64,000 nt of DNA from Lingula anatina (lineage: Eukaryota > Brachiopoda > Lingulata > Lingulida > Lingulidae): assembly GCF_001039355.2 (NCBI RefSeq), contig NW_019774514.1, positions 386,722-450,721 of the forward strand, in the 5' to 3' direction. This document shows, piece by piece, positions 60,613 through 64,000 of this stretch (position 1 is the stretch's first letter; every line of letters starts with the position of its first letter). The position numbers were made by a program, and so were the translations under genes. A model generated the notes under the pieces. It was not told where the DNA came from. It did not search any database and worked only from the letters and a program-made list of their open reading frames with translations.

Positions 60613-63339
60613 CTAAAACATAAGAAAAATTAAAATAATGAAAAAATATATGATAAAATATTGAAAATGTGATTCACTAGTAGTGTAACTAATTTCATTG
60701 TACATGTATGTTTTGATTGATTAATTAAGTTCTTAATCTCCCAAGCACTAAAACTCCTGTTTATATATGAATATACCTTTCATTATGTCATCTTTAGTTA
60801 ACCATCTTTCATCTCAACTTCCTCTTTTAGTGTGTCATCTTGCAGATTTGTTTTGGCCTCCAGGTAATTGGGTCATGTTGATTTGTGTGTGGTTTTTCTA
60901 CTGGCACTGGTTTGTTTGACATGACACCTTTCTACTCCAAGCCTGTAGCCAGGGGGTCGGGGGGGGGGGGATTGAACAAAGTGCCCTTTTTGTCCTCTCT
61001 GGGTAAAATTTGATCTAGATGCACACAAAAATTTCATGGAAGAAGAAACATGTTAACAAAAAAAAAAAAGAAAAAAAATTCCTTTGAAATTGCTGGCCAT
61101 GGGACTGCACTCCTTCACCTTTTAACACAGTTCAGGGACATGCAGTTTGCGATAGACCTTAATATAGCGGAGTTTAAAAAATGTTCTGGAAATTACAGGA
61201 ATTTTTACTTTATCACCAAGGTATGCCCTATCCAAAACTGCAGAATTAATTACAATCTGTAAAAGCACTTTTTATGTACAGACACAGATGTGTCTGTACA
61301 TATTGCCATCACCTGCGTCTGTCGTCGCCGTCGCCGTCGGCGCCGTGCACTTTCCTTGTAAACACGATAAGTGGAGGGCAGTTTTACTTTTTGGCTTTAT
61401 ATTTACAGAGCTGATGAATATTCATAAAACGCAGGTCAAGTTCGAAAATCAGCATAATCGGACCATTATTGTAGAAGTTATGCTGTTTTTTCACTTTTCA
61501 GCATATATGCAACCCTGTTGAGCATAATTGAAATTTTATGTTGAATTTGCAGTTTAACGTAATGTACTTTTGCATCAGAATTGACAGTAGCCTATTTTGT
61601 GCATAGTTATTTCCTGTTTTTTGTCTGTACATTTGACAGCTTTGCTGCCTTGTTTAGTTCTGTTATTCAAAGTTTTACCACCAAGAGTGAAATTCATCAG
61701 TAGGTATCTCTGTAGCTAGAAACTTTGAACTCTTTCAAACATCAAAGTTGTCAAATAGACAGATAGATTATAATGACAATTAAAAGTCATAGGCAGAAAT
61801 ATTAACATGCATACAGTTTTTAAGTGATGAAGAAGCAATTTAATGATGGAAAGACATAAGATGGTTTGTGTCAACATTGATGCAATGTCACATTATGGTT
61901 TACAGCAACATGATCACCAATCTTTAATGAATCTAGTGTTATTGTTGATATTTATCAAATGTTGTTAAGCAGGGCTTGAGATTTCTGGAAATTCACAGAC
62001 AAAAATTCCAGTATATGAAATAATGAAATGTCCCCAATCTACTATTACAAGTTTGTTTAAAAGCTCTATTTAAGTATTGAGAATCAGTTTTGTAAGTTGA
62101 AGAATAACGATTATTTCTGTTTTCCTTTTCTGGTGTTAATAAGGGATCAGATGCAGGTTATGGTGACATATGGCGTGTCTGTCCGTGAAAACAGTTTATG
62201 GATTATAAATCTGCTAACATTTTTTCTAGGATACGGTATACCTCGATGATTAACAAAAAGGTGTTGAAATCTACAGGAAAATGAAGTTTTACTATGTAAA
62301 AGTCTAACACTTACTGTGTGCCTTTAAAGACTGTGGTACTGTTGGTTAATATTGACTTGTCAATTGTTAGGATAAGATCTTGTTCTATCATTTGTAGATA
62401 TATTCAACCATTTAACCATTCTCCTACTCATTTATTCCTTGATTAGTAACAGAGTTGAAGTGAATTAAAACATTAATGCCAACTTGTGTTTTGCATTTAC
62501 AAGTTTGTAGTTATGATGATATCCACCTTGCATGTTAACTGTGCATTCCTGCAGAGATTAATGGGGAAAATGCTTTCTGTCCAAGGATGTGAAAGATTAA
62601 GTGCACATTTTGCAGTTTATTAATATACACTAGTGTGTTGGAAACCGTAATAAAAGAAACTGAGTCCCTCATAATGCTGCTCTCAAAGTGCATTTTGGTT
62701 GTGTTTGGTCTGAAAATTCTTTGGCCAGATCACATTATATTGGTGACTTAATATCTTGTGTAGTGTTTGTTTATTGAATACTGTTTTTTTTTAATTTACT
62801 TAAATACTATTTTGATGTTTGTATGTGTATACGCATCTGTAGTGTACTGATTTCAGACAGTTTATAACACTTTAGGGAAAATAATCAGTATGAAAATTTT
62901 CTTCAGGCTGATCAGTGAGAATTTTTGCACTGCTTGTCAATTCAGCACTATTGATAATCAAACTCCGAATATACCACAAACATACATGATATAATTATCG
63001 TCTTTATCCTAATATATATGTTCATAGTGATTTCTTTTTCAGAATTTATGAATGAAAGAAAAAGCTTATTTGCTTAAAAAGAGGATTCTCATACAACTTG
63101 TTCAAAAAGGAAAAGAGAATATTTTAAACCACAAAAATCCCAATAATTATTTGTTTGACAAATGTATATCACATCTCATGCAATTTGCAGTGTGTTTGCA
63201 ACTTTGTTCATCATGATATGGTTTTATTATTATTATTATTATTATTACTACTACTACTTAAGGGGGACACATCCACAGCAGACGACGGGATTCAGCAGCC
63301 AGGATTCACTCCATGACAATAGAGGCTCCAATCAATAAG
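14308..63339 (+). CDS. PDE8: High-affinity cAMP-specific 3',5'-cyclic phosphodiesterase 8 (N-terminal half; 3' end outside window)
   Basis: PDE8 hydrolyses cAMP to AMP with high affinity and is insensitive to IBMX. The joined exons are 14308-14577, 45029-45085, 54073-54263, 56048-56107, 56481-56538, 57156-57323, 57832-57972, 58397-58485, 58895-58980, 59289-59369 and 63263-63339. All have GT-AG sites and consistent phases, giving residues 1-426. MGCAPS at the start is an N-myristoylation signal with a possible palmitoyl Cys3. Residues of about 95-212 form the receiver-like domain (FGPMR, LLVFGKDD, VVVIDHRHSK). Residues of about 240-345 form the PAS domain (RSQLKLRACDALFAALE, YVNPAYESMLGYTLDELLGK, KIRHYV). 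A basic RRRDS (R407-S411) before ARIHSMTIEAPINK matches the PKA-site region of mammalian PDE8A. The catalytic HD domain is not in the window. A single invertebrate gene would be the ancestor of PDE8A and PDE8B, so I do not choose between them. Confidence 0.97.
19471..19518 (+). repeat. (GT)n microsatellite
   Basis: About 24 uninterrupted GT units, preceded by a short TA run. Confidence 0.97.
19589..19627 (+). repeat. (TG)n microsatellite running into an assembly gap
   Basis: TG repeats with one C interruption continue up to the first N. The gap probably exists because the repeat could not be assembled. Confidence 0.95.
19628..20042. other. Assembly gap (415 N)
   Basis: Undetermined bases. 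Any open frame shown across it is meaningless. Confidence 1.
20257..20993. mobile_element. Inverted-terminal-repeat element (family H)
   Basis: The left end aggccacacttttttatttt (continuing to gcaccgatttt) is the inverse of the right end around 20938-20993 (gcaccgatttt ... ggatgtcatccataaaaat ... aagtgtggc). The arms are about 55 bp with a divergent stretch in the middle. The interior has poly-A/poly-C (20321-20348) and no recognisable transposase. Confidence 0.75.
21150..21212. repeat. Extra end of family H
   Basis: gcattagtttcggggtctcc then gaggatgtcatccataaaat and gtctggcc resemble the 20938-20993 end, in the same orientation. It is a solo end or the edge of a second, truncated copy. Confidence 0.65.
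23018..23266. mobile_element. MITE (family G), copy 1
   Basis: The ends ttattcccatagaca and tgtctatgggaatga are inverted copies (13 of 15). The interior word gagtagaatacagaaaagct and the nearby gtgattata and ggaaacaaga recur inverted at 46868-47106. No coding capacity. Confidence 0.8.
24472..24710. mobile_element. Tc1/mariner-like MITE with perfect 29-bp TIRs and TA target duplication
   Basis: Left TIR 24472-24500 and right TIR 24682-24710 are exact inverted copies beginning CACACACTGGACAATAGAAG. TA flanks both sides (24470-24471 and 24711-24712), as expected for the Tc1/mariner superfamily. The 239-bp element has no transposase. The intact TIRs imply recent activity. Confidence 0.93.
24751..25590. 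mobile_element. Inverted-repeat-bounded element with internal imperfect tandem repeats
   Basis: Ends taaatcaaggcttttcccag and ctgggaaaagcccttattta are inverted with two mismatches. Inside, a unit like gaaggcaattttcatatt(t)gttcaagggacttc appears near 25155, 25270 and 25408, each followed by C-run or ttgaaatttattttttat sequence. No open frame of note. Confidence 0.65.
27650..28560 (+). promoter_or_regulatory. PDE8: Candidate regulatory stretch in PDE8 intron 1
   Basis: More complex and less AT-rich than the flanks, with no repeats or open frames. It has a CRE-like TGACGTCG at 27723-27730 and several TGATTGAC/TGATTGAT words (TALE-homeodomain type) around 27737-27760. Inferred only from composition and motifs. 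Confidence 0.22.
30123..30290. mobile_element. 168-bp MITE with CAGGGGCGGAT ends and 5-bp target duplication
   Basis: CAGGGGCGGAT at the left and ATCCGCCCCTG at the right are exact inverted copies, flanked by CAAAT on both sides (30118-30122, 30291-30295). Inside, the word ggaagac(g/t)gtcaga occurs three times (near 30157, 30211 and 30254). It has no coding capacity and shares its left end with the repeat at 6164. Confidence 0.85.
36275..36323. other. Adjacent hairpin and 18-bp perfect palindrome
   Basis: TCGATGGA (36275-36282) and TCCATCGA (36292-36299) flank a 9-nt loop. Seven nt later ATCAGGGGGCCCCCTGAT (36306-36323) is a perfect palindrome in AT-rich surroundings. Confidence 0.85.
38420..38715 (+). 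promoter_or_regulatory. PDE8: Homeodomain-site-rich candidate enhancer in PDE8 intron 1
   Basis: Several TAATTG/CAATTA cores (ttaattaag, ctaattggcc, ctaattgaattatta, ccaattaagtg, cttaattgg) are spread over 300 bp of unusually complex sequence. There are no repeats or open frames. The inference rests on motif clustering alone. Confidence 0.3.
40592..40655 (+). ncRNA. miRNA-precursor-sized hairpin
   Basis: Left arm 40592-40618 (cacagtttgtgtcaattttt...) pairs with right arm 40630-40655 (...aaaattgacccaaactgtg). There are about 25 base pairs with one mismatch and one bulged T, around an 11-nt loop. Size and pairing fit a pre-miRNA, but I do not recognise a known seed, and a short transposon relic would look similar. 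Confidence 0.3.
42269..42359 (+). repeat. Direct repeat, two 31-bp units 60 bp apart
   Basis: atgttttattc(a/g)tt(a/g)tcaaaatgatgcaatg occurs at about 42269-42299 and 42329-42359. Confidence 0.85.
42395..42901 (-). other. Unexplained 168-codon open frame
   Basis: The minus-strand frame is open for 168 codons in an AT-rich intron. It has mixed composition and one hydrophobic stretch (ANILVVLIFLLFDSL). I recognise no domain, signal peptide or similarity, and there is no splice or UTR evidence. It is longer than other random frames here but may still be chance. Confidence 0.15.
43009..43046 (+). repeat. (GA)n microsatellite
   Basis: GA repeats with one interruption (gaaagaga). Confidence 0.95.
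45029..45085 (+). CDS. PDE8: PDE8 exon 2
   Basis: Acceptor ttttccag and donor gtgagt bound 57 nt coding VSESELTFGPMRLKQHTMS, phase 0 to 0. FGPMR is the conserved lead-in to the receiver-like domain of PDE8. Confidence 0.93.
46868..47106. mobile_element. MITE (family G), copy 2
   Basis: Imperfect TIRs of about 30 bp (gaccccatgcccataggcac ... / ... cgtctgtgcaaataggacc). The interior (cttgtttccaagaactctta, agcttttctgtattctact) is the inverse of the 23018-23266 copy. Confidence 0.8.
47335..47500 (+). repeat. Ancient interspersed repeat, copy 1
   Basis: The ordered words ttgaaatttt, tgcatca(a/g)aattgaca, attttgtgcat and gacagctttgct(c/g)cct recur at 61525-61670. The copies are strongly diverged, so this is tentative. 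Confidence 0.45.
47716..48458. mobile_element. Inner inverted-repeat element nested in family E
   Basis: caccctgagcttcagagcta at 47716 and its inverse ending at 48458 begin arms of about 85 bp that continue through cttgacactaacc, ttttcactgtagcct and catcgtgtcaagtaacctct. The left arm is present twice, on either side of the N gap. Confidence 0.85.
47807..47843. other. Assembly gap (37 N) with duplicated flanks
   Basis: Sequence after the gap (from 47844) repeats 47716-47806 with a few base differences. This suggests unmerged contig ends or two haplotypes. Confidence 0.95.
48509..48595 (+). other. Short frame opening with the AAGATGGCGG motif inside family E
   Basis: A 28-codon frame (MAEDTRDITVELSEISGRKQ then eight more) follows aagATGGCGG, a YY1-type initiator context, with a possible donor (caa|gtaata). 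The related remnant at 10337 does not conserve the frame. It may be a remnant first exon of a transposase or a captured promoter. Confidence 0.2.
52872..52920 (+). repeat. G/C-run repeat fragment
   Basis: gcttgtggggtctgggggca followed by a C run and aggaagatttttt has the look of an interspersed-repeat tail. No second copy was found in the window. Confidence 0.35.
54073..54263 (+). CDS. PDE8: PDE8 exon 3 (receiver-like domain)
   Basis: Acceptor ctttttag and donor gtatac. The 191 nt code ILLVFGKDDGQSD, then AADKAGYKCNLAR, then FLDKHPDVVVIDHRHSK and DAETLCR. The Asp of VVVID sits at the receiver phospho-acceptor position. Confidence 0.97.
56048..56107 (+). CDS. PDE8: PDE8 exon 4
   Basis: The 60 nt between ttttcag and gtaagt continue the receiver-like domain (RSIRATKASKYTILIAVTKK), phase 2 to 2. 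Confidence 0.95.
56481..56538 (+). CDS. PDE8: PDE8 exon 5
   Basis: The 58 nt code SSDREEAPILPLLQAGFNR. Two AGs lie close together at the acceptor (56479-56480 and 56487-56488). Only the first keeps the frame. Confidence 0.95.
57156..57323 (+). CDS. PDE8: PDE8 exon 6 (receiver end and PAS start)
   Basis: The 168 nt between tttccag and gtaatt code RFIENHNVGTCLNELV, then LRSQLKLRACDALFAALEHS and DAIEITSKDHIVQ, phase 0. RSQLKLRAC is identical to the mammalian family segment. Confidence 0.98.
57832..57972 (+). CDS. PDE8: PDE8 exon 7 (PAS domain core)
   Basis: The 141 nt between tttacag and gtatgc code YVNPAYESMLGYTLDELLGK then DIRKLPNCEKNNAEHQENV. This is the classic PAS NPAxxxMxGYxxxELxGK pattern. 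Confidence 0.98.
58397..58485 (+). CDS. PDE8: PDE8 exon 8 (PAS domain)
   Basis: The 89 nt between ttttctag and gtaaga code SWEGTCYAKKKTGESLCHHC then HILPVEGGG. The W.G..YAKKK.G pattern is shared with mammalian PDE8. Confidence 0.95.
58895..58980 (+). CDS. PDE8: PDE8 exon 9 (PAS end)
   Basis: The 86 nt between atttcag and gtaatg code KIRHYVAIRNPAPENCQLDR then YHRDCEHS, phase 2 to 1. Confidence 0.93.
59289..59369 (+). CDS. PDE8: PDE8 exon 10 (linker)
   Basis: The 81 nt between cttgtcag and gtcagt code HHSSKPHDYRSQRKGSCDMR then SISSSD. The RKGS.D segment matches the mammalian linker, so the exon is supported despite low overall conservation. Confidence 0.88.
59489..59792. mobile_element. Foldback MITE (family F), third copy
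   Basis: Ends gagcgcaatcagaaca and tgttctgaatgcgctc are inverted. Internal gatccgcagactaactaatc, the inverse ccatatttagtccacagatc, and aatcttggctccgaggtttt match the other family F copies. Confidence 0.85.
60531..60607 (+). repeat. (CA)n microsatellite with a GTGTGCG interruption
   Basis: About 35 CA units interrupted once by gtgtgcg near 60547. The interruption makes a short self-complementary centre. Confidence 0.97.
60940..61110. repeat. Interspersed repeat (family J), copy 2
   Basis: gtagccagggggtcgg, a G run, gtgccctttttgtc, tgggtaaaatttgatctag, atttcatgga and tttgaaattgctggccatgg follow the same order as 10737-10900. Contains poly-A at 61059-61078. Confidence 0.75.
61274..61301. other. 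28-bp palindrome with 2-nt centre
   Basis: ATGTACAGACACA and TGTGTCTGTACAT flank GA. CG-rich triplets (gtcgccgtcgccgtcggcgc) follow at 61320-61346, an abrupt composition change typical of a repeat edge. Confidence 0.8.
61525..61670 (+). repeat. Ancient interspersed repeat, copy 2
   Basis: Diverged partner of 47335-47500, with shared ordered words described there. Confidence 0.45.
63224..63257 (+). repeat. (ATT)n/(ACT)n microsatellite at a splice acceptor
   Basis: About eight ATT units then ACT units end five nt before the AG of PDE8 exon 11, in the place of a normal polypyrimidine tract. Confidence 0.95.
63263..63339 (+). CDS. PDE8: PDE8 exon 11 (PKA-site region)
   Basis: The 77 nt between acttaag and gtaaac code GHIHSRRRDSAARIHSMTIE then APINK, phase 1 to 0. 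ARIHSMTIEAPI is nearly identical in mammalian PDE8. RRRDS fits the RRxS kinase motif at the site reported to be PKA-phosphorylated in PDE8A. Confidence 0.95.
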
Positions 63340-64000
63340 GTAAACTTCTCTTGTTCATTCTGTCTCTACAGGTATGTTTCCTTTTCAAATAGTTTACTGT
63401 TGTTACTAGTTGCTGTCACATCTTATGTTTCTTTTACATGTAACAGTTGATAAACTTACTGAAGGTCAGAAGGCTTACATGAAGGGTTATTCTGCTCTAT
63501 TCTTTAGAAATGATCCCTGGAGAGATAAAAGTGCTTAACTTTATAACATTGCTGAGTATAAATCACAGGTGTGATTGAGTTGGCTATTTTAGCACACTAG
63601 AACTATTACCTTGGACACTTCCCCTCAATGACAAACTTAGAGCTGATTATCTCAATCATTTTAAGGTAAAAAAATATGAAAATTTAACACCAGCAAAATG
63701 GTTGATCTTATATTTCCTCTTGAAATTAGTATCTTAATTTGTAATGTTTGCCACTTCCTTTCATTGAGTGGATTAGAGCTGATGGTCTCAATCATTCAAA
63801 AGTAAATGAAATCACCTCCAGACTAAAATTTTAGCAATGGAAAATTTTATAGGTGGTACAGGAGCAAATAGAGTCATTGGCAAACTTCCGCTTCCCATAC
63901 ACATATAACAGTATGTAAGGAAAACATTGACACAGTGTGTGTTTGTGTGTCTGCATGTAACATTTCCTAAAGATAATCTCTTCTTAATGCAAAAATTGCA
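63340..64000 (+). other. PDE8: PDE8 intron 11 (continues past window)
   Basis: No further exon is recognised. The next expected segment (mammalian VINIINAAQESSP) is not seen before the window ends. Confidence 0.7.

Noticed and set aside
1-64000. CRISPR array, bacterial operon or phage features
   Set aside because: Repeats are microsatellites, MITEs and a coding minisatellite. Genes have spliceosomal introns and are animal in type.

Overview
This window comes from a eukaryotic nuclear genome. It is AT-rich, has long introns with GT-AG boundaries, many microsatellites and many short inverted-repeat DNA transposons, and three assembly joins (one N at 1198, 415 N at 19628-20042, 37 N at 47807-47843). 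Protein similarity points to an animal. The repeat style (runs of C or G, foldback MITEs, frequent TACATGTA) suggests a marine invertebrate, perhaps a non-vertebrate deuterostome such as a hemichordate or echinoderm. That taxonomic guess is weak.

Three protein-coding genes can be supported. (1) At 460-3010 (+) is the 3' part of a gene for an EGF-like, proline-rich, single-pass membrane protein. I do not recognise it as a named family. (2) At 3448-5863 (-) is a complete five-exon frataxin gene (FXN), which I rebuilt from splice sites as a 212-residue protein. It is tail-to-tail with gene 1, with 437 bp between the stop codons. (3) At 14308-63339 (+) is the 5' part of a cAMP phosphodiesterase 8 gene (PDE8A/8B type). 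Eleven coding exons were placed and all their phases agree. They give residues 1-426: an N-myristoylation signal, a receiver-like domain, a PAS domain and an RRxS site. The catalytic domain lies beyond the right edge. FXN and PDE8 are arranged head-to-head, and CpG-rich stretches near 5864-6110 and 8040-8760 are candidate promoters.

The rest is repeats and introns. Intergenic 6.1-14.2 kb holds C/G-run repeats, a transposon remnant and a strong foldback element. PDE8 intron 1 (14578-45028, 30.5 kb) holds several MITEs, microsatellites, a gap, a miRNA-like hairpin, palindromes and several stretches that look like regulatory elements. Intron 2 (45086-54072) holds a nested pair of long-TIR transposons. 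At least five interspersed families have two or more copies inside the window, recognised only by comparing the window with itself.

No bacterial-style system, CRISPR array or clearly novel multi-gene system is present. The most useful observations are the probable false duplication of an EGF exon, the uORF ending 8 nt before the PDE8 start, the repeated full CRE motifs around PDE8, the microsatellite used as a splice acceptor tract, and the self-defined transposon families.
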